A DNA stretch of 64,000 nt from Acidiphilium sp. PA (GCF_026191915.1 NZ_JAIMBY010000003.1:1-64000); one strand, 5' to 3'. Numbered from the stretch's first letter, positions 44,300 through 53,989 are shown. Translations and numbers: made by a program. The notes: generated by a model from the sequence alone, not told the origin.

Positions 44300-44984
44300 G
44301 GTCCGCGGGCTGAACGCCTGGTACGATGAGAGCCATGTGCTCCATGGCATGGATTTCGAGGTGCGCGAGGGTGAATGCGTAACCTTGTTGGGCCGTAACG
44401 GTGCCGGTAAATCGACCACGCTTAAATCGATCATGGGGCTGATTCAAAAACGAACCGGCAGCGTCCGGTTTCGGGGCGCCGAGCTGATCGCTGCGCGACC
44501 CGATATCGTCGGTCGGGCGGGCATAGGGTTTTGCCCTGAAGATCGCGGGATTTTCGCCGGATTGAGTGTGTCGGAGAATTTGATGCTGCCACCGGTAGTT
44601 GCGCCTGGTGGCATGAGTGTCGCTGATATTCACGCGCTGTTTCCCAATCTTGCCGAACGGGCCAAAAGTCCTGGTACAAAATTATCGGGTGGGGAGCAGC
44701 AGATGCTCGCGATAGCACGCATTCTGCGGACGGGAGCAAAGCTGCTGCTGCTCGATGAACCGACCGAGGGGCTGGCCCCGGTAATCGTGCAACAGATCGG
44801 CGAGATGATCCTCGAAATAAAGCGGCGCGGGTTTACTGTGTTGCTGGTCGAACAGAATTTTCGTTTCGCATCCAAACTGGCGGATCGCCACTACCTGGTC
44901 GAGCACGGGCAGGTGGTGGATATGATCCCCAATCACGAACTCGCTGCGCGCGCGGAGGGGCTGCATCGCCGCCTCGGCATCTGA
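44292..44984 (+). CDS. livF: Branched-chain-amino-acid-type ABC transporter ATPase (LivF-like)
   Basis: The 230-residue ATPase has Walker A GRNGAGKST, signature LSGGEQQMLAIAR and Walker B LLLLDEPTEGLAP. LivF is the second ATPase of the HAAT family transporters. It overlaps livG. The substrate is probably not a branched-chain amino acid itself, because the cluster ends with an amidase. Confidence 0.92.
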   Translation: MLEVRGLNAWYDESHVLHGMDFEVREGECVTLLGRNGAGKSTTLKSIMGLIQKRTGSVRFRGAELIAARPDIVGRAGIGFCPEDRGIFAGLSVSENLMLPPVVAPGGMSVADIHALFPNLAERAKSPGTKLSGGEQQMLAIARILRTGAKLLLLDEPTEGLAPVIVQQIGEMILEIKRRGFTVLLVEQNFRFASKLADRHYLVEHGQVVDMIPNHELAARAEGLHRRLGI

Positions 44985-45004
44985 CCATAACCGGAGGAAC
45001 TTTC

Positions 45005-46237
45005 ATGACGATTTCCAGACGTACCCTGCTCGGCACTGCCGCAACCGGCGTTGCGGCCGCCGCTCTGCCGTTTGGCCGCGCCCGCGCGGCCAGCAAATCA
45101 CTCAAGATTGCAGTGATCAGTGATTTTTCCGGGCCCTATCGTGATATCGGCGGGCCGACCTCGGTTGCTTGCGTTCATCAGGCACTGGCCGATTTCGGCG
45201 CCAAGGACAAAGGCTACGATGTTACGGTACTGCAAGGAGATCATCAGGAGAGCCCAGCGGTTGGCACGGCGCTGGCCCAGCGGTTTTATGATCAAGGTGT
45301 CGATCTGGTGATCGACGTGCCGAATTCGGCGATCGGGATCGCGATTGAAGGCGTCGCCCATGACAAAAACCGGGCTTATATCAACACCAATTCGGCGTCT
45401 TCGGAAATTACCGGTAAATTCTGCAATGCGCAGACCGTGCACTGGACGTATGATACCTATATGCTCTCGCACTCCACCGGTGGCGCAATGGTGAAGGGCG
45501 GTGGCAAGAAGTGGTTTTTCATCACGGCCGATTACGCGTTCGGCCATCTGCTGCACGACCAGACGGCGGCGGTCGTCAAGCAGATGGGCGGCCAGGAGAT
45601 GGGCAACGTCAATTTTCCGTTTCCACAGACAACCGATTTCTCCTCGTTCCTGATCCAGGCGCAATCATCGGGTGCGGACGTGCTCGGGCTGGCCAGTGCA
45701 GGCAAGGATACCGTTAACCTGGTGAAGCAGGCGCATCAGTTTGGCATCAACAAGACAATGAAAATTGCCGGTCTGCTGGTGTTCATCAATGATGTGCATG
45801 GCATGGGACTTGACATCGCGCAGGGCTTGACGCTGACTGAAAGTTTCTACTGGGATATGAACGATCGCACGCGCGCATTCATGGCACGGGTCAAGCCGCG
45901 TACGCCGAATAACTATCCTTCGATGGGTCAGGCCGGTTGCTATTCCGGCGTGCTGCATTTCATGAAGGCGGTCGAGGCGATGAACAATATGGCCGACGTG
46001 AAGAACGGCGCCGCCGTGGTGGCACAGATGAAGAAGATGCCGACGGATGATGACGCCTATGGCAAGGCGTCGATCCGCGAGGATGGGCGGTTCATGTGCA
46101 ACGCGTATCTATTCCGCGTGAAAACACCGGCCGAAAGCAAGGGGCCTTGGGATTATTATGATTTGCTCGCGACGACCCCGGCCGATCAGGCATTCATGCC
46201 TATGGCGGCAGAAGGGTGCCCGTTGATCAAGACGTGA
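45005..46237 (+). CDS. Periplasmic substrate-binding protein of a HAAT-type ABC transporter
   Basis: The 410-residue protein has a Tat-type signal (SRRTLLG, then a hydrophobic stretch and the AxA-like RARAA site). A two-lobed type I periplasmic binding fold follows (IAVISDFSGPYRDIGGP, TSGGDVVLQGD-like region, ADVLGLASAGKDTVNLVKQA in part). Relatives bind amino acids, amides or urea. AGGAGG 5' of ATG 45005 supports the start. It follows livF by 20 bases. Confidence 0.87.
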   Translation: MTISRRTLLGTAATGVAAAALPFGRARAASKSLKIAVISDFSGPYRDIGGPTSVACVHQALADFGAKDKGYDVTVLQGDHQESPAVGTALAQRFYDQGVDLVIDVPNSAIGIAIEGVAHDKNRAYINTNSASSEITGKFCNAQTVHWTYDTYMLSHSTGGAMVKGGGKKWFFITADYAFGHLLHDQTAAVVKQMGGQEMGNVNFPFPQTTDFSSFLIQAQSSGADVLGLASAGKDTVNLVKQAHQFGINKTMKIAGLLVFINDVHGMGLDIAQGLTLTESFYWDMNDRTRAFMARVKPRTPNNYPSMGQAGCYSGVLHFMKAVEAMNNMADVKNGAAVVAQMKKMPTDDDAYGKASIREDGRFMCNAYLFRVKTPAESKGPWDYYDLLATTPADQAFMPMAAEGCPLIKT

Positions 46238-46398
46238 GGTGACGAGGGCGGAGGGTCGTTATTGTATCGTAACTTATATTGGCGATCCTTCGTCGATCCG
46301 ACAGATCGAATTTTGCACCGAACGAGCAGAAAGTTTTTGCCTTATTCTCTGACGAGGTGCGCAACCCTCGCTCTACCAGACAGGATGTTACCCGTGCC

Positions 46399-47286
46399 AT
46401 GATGATGATTCTCGGAAAGCCAGCGCCGTTGTTGTTCGGGCAATTGTTACTGGGGATCATCAACGGGTCGTTCTATGCGATGCTGTCACTCGGTCTTGCG
46501 ATCATTTTCGGATTACTGAACGTGATCAATTTTGCCCATGGCGCCTTGTTCATGGTCGGCGCGTTCGTCACTTGGGGCTTACTCCATTATTTGGGAATCG
46601 GTTTTTGGCCTGCCCTGATTATTGCACCGCTGATGGTGGGTGCATTCGGGTTGCTGATCGAGCGGACGCTGATCCGTTTCACCTATAAGCTCGATATCCT
46701 GTACGGGTTGCTGTTAACGTTCGGGCTGGCGCTGGTGTTGGAGGGAATTTTCACCAATGGTTTCGGCAGCTCGGGCGTATCATATGGCGGGCCGAACATC
46801 TTGTCGGGAACGTTGAATCTGGGCTTCATGTATTTGCCGGTCTATCGGGCGTTCGTGGTGTTCGCGGCGATCGTGATTTGTTTTGGCGTATGGTTCACGA
46901 TCGAAAAAACCTCGCTCGGGGCATTGCTGCGCGCCGCAACTGAAAATCCGGCCTTGGTGCAATCGTTCGGCGTGAATGTGCCGCGGTTGATCTCATTGAC
47001 CTTCGCAGGCGGGGTGGCGCTTGCGGGTTTGGCGGGGGTGCTGGCGGCGCCGTTGTATTCCGTCAATCCGGGCATGGGCACCAGCCTGATCAACACCGTG
47101 TTCGCGGTGGTGGTGATCGGCGGCATGGGTTCGATCGGCGGGGCGATCCTGACCGGGTTCGGACTTGGCATTATCCAAGGCTTCACCGAAGTGTTCTATC
47201 CGGCGGCATCGTCAGTCGTGGTGTTTGCGGTGATGGCGGTCGTGCTGCTGGCCAGGCCGGCCGGCCTGTTCGGCCGGGTGGCATGA
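46399..47286 (+). CDS. livH: Branched-chain-type ABC transporter permease (LivH-like)
   Basis: The 295-residue permease has about eight hydrophobic segments, with INGSFYAMLSLGLAIIFGL, the family VINFAHGALFMVGAF element, and the EAA-like coupling loop region (RAATENPALVQSFGVNV). GGMGSIGGAILTGFGLGI is also typical. ATG 46399 is chosen; 161 bases separate it from the binding-protein gene. It is coupled to livM by ATGA. Confidence 0.9.
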   Translation: MMMILGKPAPLLFGQLLLGIINGSFYAMLSLGLAIIFGLLNVINFAHGALFMVGAFVTWGLLHYLGIGFWPALIIAPLMVGAFGLLIERTLIRFTYKLDILYGLLLTFGLALVLEGIFTNGFGSSGVSYGGPNILSGTLNLGFMYLPVYRAFVVFAAIVICFGVWFTIEKTSLGALLRAATENPALVQSFGVNVPRLISLTFAGGVALAGLAGVLAAPLYSVNPGMGTSLINTVFAVVVIGGMGSIGGAILTGFGLGIIQGFTEVFYPAASSVVVFAVMAVVLLARPAGLFGRVA

Positions 47287-48221
47287 TGTTCGGGTTCACG
47301 CGCGCGCAGGCGGTCGGGTTTTTCGTGATGCTGGGGCTCCTGATCGTGGCTCCGTTCGTTGCTTATCCCATTTTCGTGATGCAGGTAATGTGCTTCGCAT
47401 TATTCGCGATGGGTGCCAATTTGTTGATGGGTTATACGGGGCTGCTCTCACTTGGCCAGGCAGCTTACTTCGGCATGGGTGGATATATTGCTGGCTATAG
47501 TGTGCAGACGCTGCATCTGACTCCAGAAGTGGGAATTCTGCTCGGCGGCTTGGTGGGTGGCGCGATTGGCGTGGTGTTCGGTTGGTTATCGATCCGGCGG
47601 CAGACCATCTATTTCGCGATGGTGACCCTTGCGCTCGCGCAGTTGGTGGAGTTTTTCGCGGTGCAGGATACATCCTTTACCGGGGGGGAAAACGGCATTC
47701 AGAACATTCACCGGGGCCGGTTGTTCGGCGCGTTGCCGCTTGGACATGACCTGCAGATGTACTGGCTGGTGTTGGCGGTGTTCATGATCGGCTTCATCTT
47801 CGTACACCGGGTGATCCATTCGCCGTTCGGGCAGGTGGTCAAGGCAATCCGCGAGAACGAGAATCGCGCGATCTCGCTGGGGTACAAGGTCGAGCACTAT
47901 AAGTGGATCATCTTCATCCTGGCCGCTGTGCTGGCCGGGGTTGCTGGCGCGATGAAGGCGTTGGTGATGGGGATCGCGACCTTGTCTGACGTCAGCAATT
48001 CGACGTCGGGCATTGTGGTGCTGATGGTGCTGGTCGGCGGTATCGGCACGGTTTATGGCCCTTTGATCGGCGCTGCGATCATTATCGCGATGCAATATTA
48101 CCTGGCAGGCTTCAGCGATTGGGTTACTGTGATCCAGGGTGTGATCTTCATCGCCTGCGTGCTCATGTTCCGCCGTGGGGTGATCGGCGAATTGGGGGCG
48201 AAGCTCAAACTGTCGCTGTAG
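47283..48221 (+). CDS. livM: Branched-chain-type ABC transporter permease (LivM-like)
   Basis: The 312-residue permease has LLMGYTGLLSLGQAAYFGMGGY near residue 40, KAIRENENRAISLGY (coupling loop) and GGIGTVYGPLIGAAI. This is standard LivM architecture. It overlaps livH by 4 bases and precedes the amidase by 11 bases. Confidence 0.92.
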   Translation: MMFGFTRAQAVGFFVMLGLLIVAPFVAYPIFVMQVMCFALFAMGANLLMGYTGLLSLGQAAYFGMGGYIAGYSVQTLHLTPEVGILLGGLVGGAIGVVFGWLSIRRQTIYFAMVTLALAQLVEFFAVQDTSFTGGENGIQNIHRGRLFGALPLGHDLQMYWLVLAVFMIGFIFVHRVIHSPFGQVVKAIRENENRAISLGYKVEHYKWIIFILAAVLAGVAGAMKALVMGIATLSDVSNSTSGIVVLMVLVGGIGTVYGPLIGAAIIIAMQYYLAGFSDWVTVIQGVIFIACVLMFRRGVIGELGAKLKLSL

Positions 48222-48232
48222 GAGGCGCCGAC

Positions 48233-49711
48233 ATGGCCGTCGCGTTGCAGGATTACGATGCCACCGGCCTTGCGGCGTTGATTGCCGATGGCAGCCTATC
48301 GGCGGCGGAAGTGCTGGACGCAACTCTCGCGCGGATCGATGCGGCGGAACCACGCCTCAACGCCATTGCGGTTGATCTGCGTGAGCGTGGGCGCGAACAG
48401 ATTGCCGGGCCGATCGCTGGACCGTTTGCCGGCGTGCCGTTTCTGCTCAAGGACATTTTTCAGGAATACGCCGGCGCACGCATGACCATGGGGGCCCTGC
48501 CCCTTAAGAATCATGTCGCCAAGACGACATCCGCTTACGTTGAGCGTTGTCGGCGCGCGGGCCTCGTGATTATCGGCGCGACCACGACGCCCGAATTGGG
48601 CCTGAAGGCCACCACCGAGACCATGCTGCATGGGGCCACGCGCAATCCTTGGGATCTCGATCGTACCCCGGGTGGTTCCTCCGGCGGGGCGGCCGCGGCG
48701 GTTGCGGCCGGCTATGTGCCGATGGCCGGTGCTTCGGACGGTGGTGGATCGATCCGGATTCCAGCGGCCTATTGCGGGCTGTTCGGCCTCAAACCTTCAC
48801 GCGGCCGGGTTTCTGAAGGGCCGGCGCTGGGTGAGGGGTGGGAGGGCGCGGTATGCACCCATGTGCTGACCCGGTCCGTGCGCGATTCCGCAGCAATGCT
48901 CGATGTGCTGGCCGGTGCGGAGCCAGGCGATCCGTTCGTGATTACCCCGCCGGCGCGTCCCTTTGCAGCGGAACTTGGCCATGATCCCGGCCGGCTGCGT
49001 ATCGGATTTTCCGTGCGTTCGCCGGTGGGTGGCCGCGTCGAGTCGGATATGATCGAGGGCGTTCACAAAACCGCTCTTCTACTGGAATCACTCGGGCATC
49101 ATGTTGAGGAAGCCGAGCCGTCGATAGACGGGGGCTTGCTGGCGCGCTGCTACATGGGGCTGTATTTCGGCCACGTTGCTGCAATGACCGCGCGGATTTG
49201 CCGCGAAACTTCATGTTCAGCCTCATCGTTTCACCCTGATACCAGGGCGCTCGCTTCGCTCGGCCGGGCAATGTCGGCCGGTGCTTTCGTCGAGTTGCGG
49301 GCGCATTGGAACGGATTTGCTCGCGCTCTGGCTGAGTTCCACGCCACCTACGATCTGTTCCTGACCCCCACAACGGCACTTGGCCCTGCCCGCATCGGTG
49401 CGCTCGATACGCCACGCCCCCTTCAGCTGTTGTCTGCCGTGATCGACCGGCTCGGGGCAGGCCGTCTGCTGCTGAAATCTGGTATTATCGATGAACTTTC
49501 ATTCAAAAATCTGGAACGCACCCCGTTCACCCAGCTTGCCAATCTGACGTTCGTGCCAGCCATGTCGATGCCGTTGCACCAAGGATCGGATGGGCTGCCG
49601 GTGGGGGTGCAGTTCGTTGCCCGGTTCGGCGGCGAAGCGACTTTATTGCGTCTGGCAGCCCAATTGGAACAGGCGGCACCCTGGGCGGTGCGCGGAGCCT
49701 TTTGCCTCTAA
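48233..49711 (+). CDS. Amidase-signature family hydrolase
   Basis: The 492-residue protein has the Ser-cisSer-Lys triad of the amidase signature family: Lys73 (LLKDIF), cis-Ser149 (PGGSSGGAAAA) and nucleophile Ser173 (DGGGSIRIPA). It hydrolyses an amide or ester bond. A GGAGG element before ATG 48233 supports the start, and it is the last gene of the liv-type unit. The transporter probably imports the amide or acyl-amide substrate which this enzyme splits. The substrate cannot be read. Confidence 0.88.
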   Translation: MAVALQDYDATGLAALIADGSLSAAEVLDATLARIDAAEPRLNAIAVDLRERGREQIAGPIAGPFAGVPFLLKDIFQEYAGARMTMGALPLKNHVAKTTSAYVERCRRAGLVIIGATTTPELGLKATTETMLHGATRNPWDLDRTPGGSSGGAAAAVAAGYVPMAGASDGGGSIRIPAAYCGLFGLKPSRGRVSEGPALGEGWEGAVCTHVLTRSVRDSAAMLDVLAGAEPGDPFVITPPARPFAAELGHDPGRLRIGFSVRSPVGGRVESDMIEGVHKTALLLESLGHHVEEAEPSIDGGLLARCYMGLYFGHVAAMTARICRETSCSASSFHPDTRALASLGRAMSAGAFVELRAHWNGFARALAEFHATYDLFLTPTTALGPARIGALDTPRPLQLLSAVIDRLGAGRLLLKSGIIDELSFKNLERTPFTQLANLTFVPAMSMPLHQGSDGLPVGVQFVARFGGEATLLRLAAQLEQAAPWAVRGAFCL

Positions 49712-49764
49712 CCCCGGTCGCGCAGCGTCCGGTCAATATGCGAGGTCTATGCCGGCCGCTTGCG

Positions 49765-51129
49765 CTAAATTCGCATCATTTCCTGGGGGTGTTCGAATTT
49801 GGCCGCGCCTTGGTTGGAGGTGGTCAGGGCCAGATATGCGATGCCTGCGACCAGGGCCGAAACCAGGAATGAGATATCGCCGAAACCCGGGTGGGCTGCG
49901 GCGAACGCACCCACGAACAGCGGGTACTGGTTAAAGAAGGGCACGCTCGCGGCGAAGCCGACGATCCAGGCGACGAAGCCGGCGCTGATGGTGCCGAGCC
50001 GTGAGTGGCGCCGCCCGAAGTGGCCGAGCAGCGTGACAACGATCCAGGGTGCAGTCCAGTAGCCGAGGAAGAACAGGAAATCCTCGTAATTCTTGATGAA
50101 ATTGGTCGCGGCGAGCACGGAGATAATGGTGCCGATGACCCCGCACATCAGTGCAGCCTGGCTTTGTCTCAGCCGGATGCCGAGCGCAAGCGAAGAGAGT
50201 GTGGCGGAGTAAATGTTCAGGATATTCGCGCTGATCGTGCCAATCACGATCGCGATAATGAGCGGTGCATGAAACCAGTGTGGCATCCAAGCGGTGAACA
50301 GATCGGACGGCTTGCTAAGGGCGACGGTCGCGCCAATGATGGCGCCGAGCACCTCCATCCAGATGCACGAGATCAGTGTGCCCCAGAATGTATTAATGAA
50401 CACGGCACGTTTGGTGGCGCCGTTATCGCCATGCTGGCGGAGGTAACGGGTGTAGTCCGACGAGTAGGGGATCCACCCCATCACATAAGCGGCGACGACC
50501 GACGTGGTCAGGATGAAAGCACCGGAGGTGCCACCGACGTTCTTGAGCAGTTTCGGCTGCGCAGCGGGCAGATGTCCAATATGTGCCGCCGCGATCACGC
50601 TCAGGACGATGAAAATGGCGACCAGCAAATAGAAAAAATATTTCTCTGCCGCATGGATCAGGTCATGCCCGACGGCGGCAATCGCCACCTGCACGGCGCA
50701 CAGCACGAGGATGTTCAGGATCAGCCCGGTACCGAGCATGTATTGCAGCGCGTAGCCGCCGATGATCGTATTGACCCCGAACCATGAAAAACCGCCAAAA
50801 AAATTCAGGAACGAGGGTAGTTTATTGCCCTTGCGCCCGAACCAGGCGGCGCCCTGGATCATCTGCGGCAGTCCGTACTCGACCCCAAGGGTTGAAAATG
50901 ACGCCAGCAGGACCGCACCGATTACATTGCCCAGCACGATCGCGATGATCGCATCGGTCGCGGAAAGCCCGAACGCGCCGGTTGCGAGTGCGCCGGTGGT
51001 GATTGTCGCGAATTCGACGTTTGCCGCCATCCAGAGCCCGAACAATGCCCGGGGCCGCCCGTGCGCTTCCGCCGGCGTGACCGGCATGATCCCTTTGTTT
51101 TCGATTGTCAGCGGTGCCGCTTCAGCCAT
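49765..51129 (-). CDS. NCS1-family nucleobase permease (cytosine/purine type)
   Basis: The 454-residue protein has about 12 membrane segments. ANVEFATITTGALA in the first helix and the QMIQGAAWFGRKGNKLPSFLNF element (in part), with GVNTIIGGYALQYMLG after it, are family markers. NCS1 permeases import cytosine, purines, allantoin or thiamine precursors with H+ or Na+. It lies downstream of mtnP, which releases adenine, on the same strand with a 165-base gap; a functional link is plausible. It converges with the amidase gene, 53 bases apart. Confidence 0.85.
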   Translation of the reverse strand: MAEAAPLTIENKGIMPVTPAEAHGRPRALFGLWMAANVEFATITTGALATGAFGLSATDAIIAIVLGNVIGAVLLASFSTLGVEYGLPQMIQGAAWFGRKGNKLPSFLNFFGGFSWFGVNTIIGGYALQYMLGTGLILNILVLCAVQVAIAAVGHDLIHAAEKYFFYLLVAIFIVLSVIAAAHIGHLPAAQPKLLKNVGGTSGAFILTTSVVAAYVMGWIPYSSDYTRYLRQHGDNGATKRAVFINTFWGTLISCIWMEVLGAIIGATVALSKPSDLFTAWMPHWFHAPLIIAIVIGTISANILNIYSATLSSLALGIRLRQSQAALMCGVIGTIISVLAATNFIKNYEDFLFFLGYWTAPWIVVTLLGHFGRRHSRLGTISAGFVAWIVGFAASVPFFNQYPLFVGAFAAAHPGFGDISFLVSALVAGIAYLALTTSNQGAAKFEHPQEMMRI

Positions 51130-51294
51130 TTTGACGCTCCTGCATTCGAACGATCCTATCCCTGGAAAGCAAGATTTATGCCGGTGCAGATCCCCGGTTT
51201 GGGTGCGGTTCTTCCCATTTCTGCCTCAAACTTGGGCAGATAAAGATCAAGAAAGCGTTCTTGACCGGAAAACAGGATCAGGACCGTTTCGAAA

Positions 51295-52179
51295 TCAAGC
51301 GAGCATCCGGCCGGCTATCGCGTCCAATCGGGCAACCACCTCGGGATCGCGCGCGGCGGGCGGCGTAATGATCGCATAATCGAGCGCGTGATCGCATCCG
51401 GCCCCGCACACATGCCGTTCACCGCCCAGGCCCGGCACTACGGCGCGCACCAACCCTCGGGCTTTATCGGCATTGCCGAGCAGCACCTTCACGACCTGTT
51501 CCACCGTCACCGCCTCGTGTTCGGTGTGCCAACAGTCGAAGTCGGTCACCATTGCTACGGTCGCATAACAAATCTCCGCCTCGCGTGCGAGCTTCGCCTC
51601 CGGCATGTTGGTCATGCCGATCACTGAACAGCCCCAGCTGCGATACAAATTGCTCTCGGCCCGTGTCGAAAACTGCGGTCCTTCCATCGCCAGATAGGTC
51701 CCGCCGCGCGTCACCGGCAGGCCCAAATCAGTCGCCGCACGCTCCAGCGCATCGCCGAGCCGCCGGCAGACCGGGTCCGCCATCGACACATGCGCGACAC
51801 AGCCGGTGCCGAAAAAACTCTTGGCCCGCGCGAAGGTCCGGTCGATAAATTGATCCACGATCACGAAATGTCCAGGCGGCAACTCGCCCTTCAGGCTCCC
51901 CACTGCCGAGAGCGACAGAATGTCCGTCACGCCGGCCCGCTTCATCACGTCGATGTTCGCGCGGTAATTCAGATCGGTCGGCGACAGTTTATGCCCCCGC
52001 CCATGGCGCGGCAGAAACACGACGGACACGCCCTCCAGCGTGCCGAACAGCAGCTCGTCCGAAGCCTCGCCCCAGGGGCTCGAAACCCGCTGCCAGCGCT
52101 GATCCGCCAGCCCTTCGATGTCATACAGGCCTGAGCCGCCGATGATCCCGATCACCGGCGCCCGTACGTCATCGCTCAT
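51295..52179 (-). CDS. mtnP: S-methyl-5'-thioadenosine phosphorylase
   Basis: The 294-residue purine phosphorylase starts MSDDVRAPVIGIIGGSGLYDIEGL (in part) and has FLPRHGRGHKLSPTDLNYRANI (in part), LSAVGSLKGELPPGHFVIVDQFIDRT (in part), and MEGPQFSTRAESNLYRSWGC (in part). It converts methylthioadenosine and phosphate to adenine and methylthioribose-1-phosphate in methionine salvage. ATG 52179 overlaps the cytochrome c1 stop (ATGA), an unexpected coupling to respiratory genes. Confidence 0.93.
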   Translation of the reverse strand: MSDDVRAPVIGIIGGSGLYDIEGLADQRWQRVSSPWGEASDELLFGTLEGVSVVFLPRHGRGHKLSPTDLNYRANIDVMKRAGVTDILSLSAVGSLKGELPPGHFVIVDQFIDRTFARAKSFFGTGCVAHVSMADPVCRRLGDALERAATDLGLPVTRGGTYLAMEGPQFSTRAESNLYRSWGCSVIGMTNMPEAKLAREAEICYATVAMVTDFDCWHTEHEAVTVEQVVKVLLGNADKARGLVRAVVPGLGGERHVCGAGCDHALDYAIITPPAARDPEVVARLDAIAGRMLA

Positions 52180-52811
52180 CGCGTCATCCTCGTCGCCATC
52201 ACCAGAAACCCGACCACGCCGAGCACCAGTAGAAATAAAATTGCCCGCAGCCCGGTTGCCTTGCGCTCATCGAGCGTCGGGTCCGCCGTCCAGGCGAGAA
52301 ACGCCGCGACGTCATGCGCCATCACCGGCACGCTCGCCGCCTTGCCATCAGCCAGCATGACGGACCCCGGCTTTAAAGACGGTGCCATCGCAATCTGGCC
52401 GCCGGGATAGGCGATATTGTAATAATGTCCCGGCAGCATCGTCATGTTCGGCAAAGCGGTTCGATAGCCGGTCATCAAATCGAACACCGCCGATGCGCCA
52501 TGCCGATGCCCGGCTTCGTACAGCGACAGATCCCCGGCAACCGCGCCGCCCGCTTCCGGCTTGGTAACCGGCTTGCCCTTGGCCAGAAGCGCGGTCACCT
52601 GCGCAGGCGTCAGTCCCAGCGTCTGTAATTCATTAGGCGAAACCAGATTCAAACTATGGCAACGCGCGCAATTTGCCTGATAGGTGGCAAACCCGATTTG
52701 CAGTTCGGCCTTGTCGAACCCGCCGAACCAGGACTGGAAGCCGAACTGCGGCGCACCCGCAAACGCCACCGCCGGCAGCAACACCGCCAACGCCAACAGG
52801 ATCGCCCGCAT
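52176..52811 (-). CDS. petC: Cytochrome c1-like protein (short)
   Basis: The 211-residue product from ATG 52811 has a signal peptide (LLALAVLLPAVAFA), heme c motif CARCH at 48-52, axial Met142 in IAMAPSL, and PGHYYNIAYPGGQ. The C-terminal anchor follows ERKATGLRAILFLLVLGVVGFLVM (in part). These match cytochrome c1 of the bc1 complex, although the canonical protein is about 40-50 residues longer. ATG touches the cytochrome b stop (TGATG). Confidence 0.88.
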   Translation of the reverse strand: MRAILLALAVLLPAVAFAGAPQFGFQSWFGGFDKAELQIGFATYQANCARCHSLNLVSPNELQTLGLTPAQVTALLAKGKPVTKPEAGGAVAGDLSLYEAGHRHGASAVFDLMTGYRTALPNMTMLPGHYYNIAYPGGQIAMAPSLKPGSVMLADGKAASVPVMAHDVAAFLAWTADPTLDERKATGLRAILFLLVLGVVGFLVMATRMTR

Positions 52812-53989
52812 CACGCGACCCCCATTGTCGTTACCGCACGCGGCCGTTCGAACATCGTCACCAACGGCGTCACCACCAGAAAATGGATGAAAAACCAAAT
52901 CGTCGTCAGATCCACCACCACCGACCATATGCCGCCCGCGGGCGCCGCCGCAGCGATCGCCAGCACCGCCACGTCCAGCGCCAGTGCCACGACGAACGCG
53001 GCATAAACCGGTCGCGCGCCACCGGCCGCGCCCGCACCGCGATCGAGCCAGGGCAGGGCGCCCATCAGCACCAACGCCAGAATTGTCAGAAACGCGCCGC
53101 CACCGGGCGTCACCCCGGCCCGCGCAAATCCATGAAACACCAGCAAATACCATGGCGGTACGGCTTGCAACGGCACTGCCAGCGGGTCCGGCAGGATCGG
53201 ACCTACCGGATAACCCAGACCTGGATCGACCGTAACGATCAACGCGAAGATCAGCGCGAACAGCAGAAACGCGCCGAACAACTGCGGTGCATAGGCAGCG
53301 CGCGGCACCAGTCGCCCCGGTTGGGGCGGTGCGACCCGCACGGCGGTGTAGCCCAGCGCTGCGATCAGCAGCACCAAAAACCCGATCGCGACATGCGCCA
53401 TTGTCATATGCGCGATGCTGGTTGCCCTCAGCCCATCGCCGCCCAGAAAATCTTGCGCCGCCGATGCCCCGATCACCGGGACAGCCGCGACATGCGCCGC
53501 CATCGCCAGCATTGCCGCCTGTGCATCCGGCCCGCCGGTCATGGCAAATCCGTAGAACCCGACCACCAGGAACGCGGCGAAGCGCACGATCTCGATCACC
53601 CAGGCCAGTTCGCGGCGGTTTCGATATGCCGCGTGATAAATCCCGTGAAACAGCGTCCAATACACGACGATGAACAGCATCGTTGCGCCATCGCGGTGCA
53701 GATCGACCATCAACCACCCGAACGGCACATTGCGCGCGTATTCGACCATCGACAACGCCGCCCCCCCCGGCGTCGGCACATAGGCCAGACCGAGCCAGAT
53801 GCCGCTCAGCGTCAGCACCGCCAGCGCCACGCCCACCATCGCGCCGAATGAACACGCAAACGGCAGATTGTCGGGCACCTGATGCTCCTGCCACAGCGTG
53901 CGATACCACGCTGTGACCGGCAATCGTGTCTCCAGCCATCCCGACGACGGCCGTGCGGCACCGCTCAGGCCTGATTGCGCATCACTCAT
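52811..53989 (-). CDS. petB: Aberrant cytochrome b (bc1-type) lacking bH ligands
   Basis: The 392-residue protein aligns without gaps to helix B of cytochrome b (LHRDGATMLFIVVYWTLFHG). His98 and His199 (MAH) correspond to the heme bL ligands. The positions 14 residues further on, which hold the bH ligands in the family, are Thr112 and Gly213. The Qo motif PEWY is PPWY (278-281) and LPWGQMS is lost, but the C-terminal domain (FFIHFLVVTPL) is intact. This suggests a cytochrome b with one b heme at most. It is overlapped by a 73-residue gene upstream. No Rieske gene is adjacent. Confidence 0.85.
   Translation of the reverse strand: MSDAQSGLSGAARPSSGWLETRLPVTAWYRTLWQEHQVPDNLPFACSFGAMVGVALAVLTLSGIWLGLAYVPTPGGAALSMVEYARNVPFGWLMVDLHRDGATMLFIVVYWTLFHGIYHAAYRNRRELAWVIEIVRFAAFLVVGFYGFAMTGGPDAQAAMLAMAAHVAAVPVIGASAAQDFLGGDGLRATSIAHMTMAHVAIGFLVLLIAALGYTAVRVAPPQPGRLVPRAAYAPQLFGAFLLFALIFALIVTVDPGLGYPVGPILPDPLAVPLQAVPPWYLLVFHGFARAGVTPGGGAFLTILALVLMGALPWLDRGAGAAGGARPVYAAFVVALALDVAVLAIAAAAPAGGIWSVVVDLTTIWFFIHFLVVTPLVTMFERPRAVTTMGVA

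Noticed and set aside
52811-53989. Reading error in cytochrome b as the cause of the missing His ligands
   Set aside because: The flanking residues align ungapped on both sides of both sites and the frame is open throughout, so single frameshift errors cannot explain two separate substitutions.
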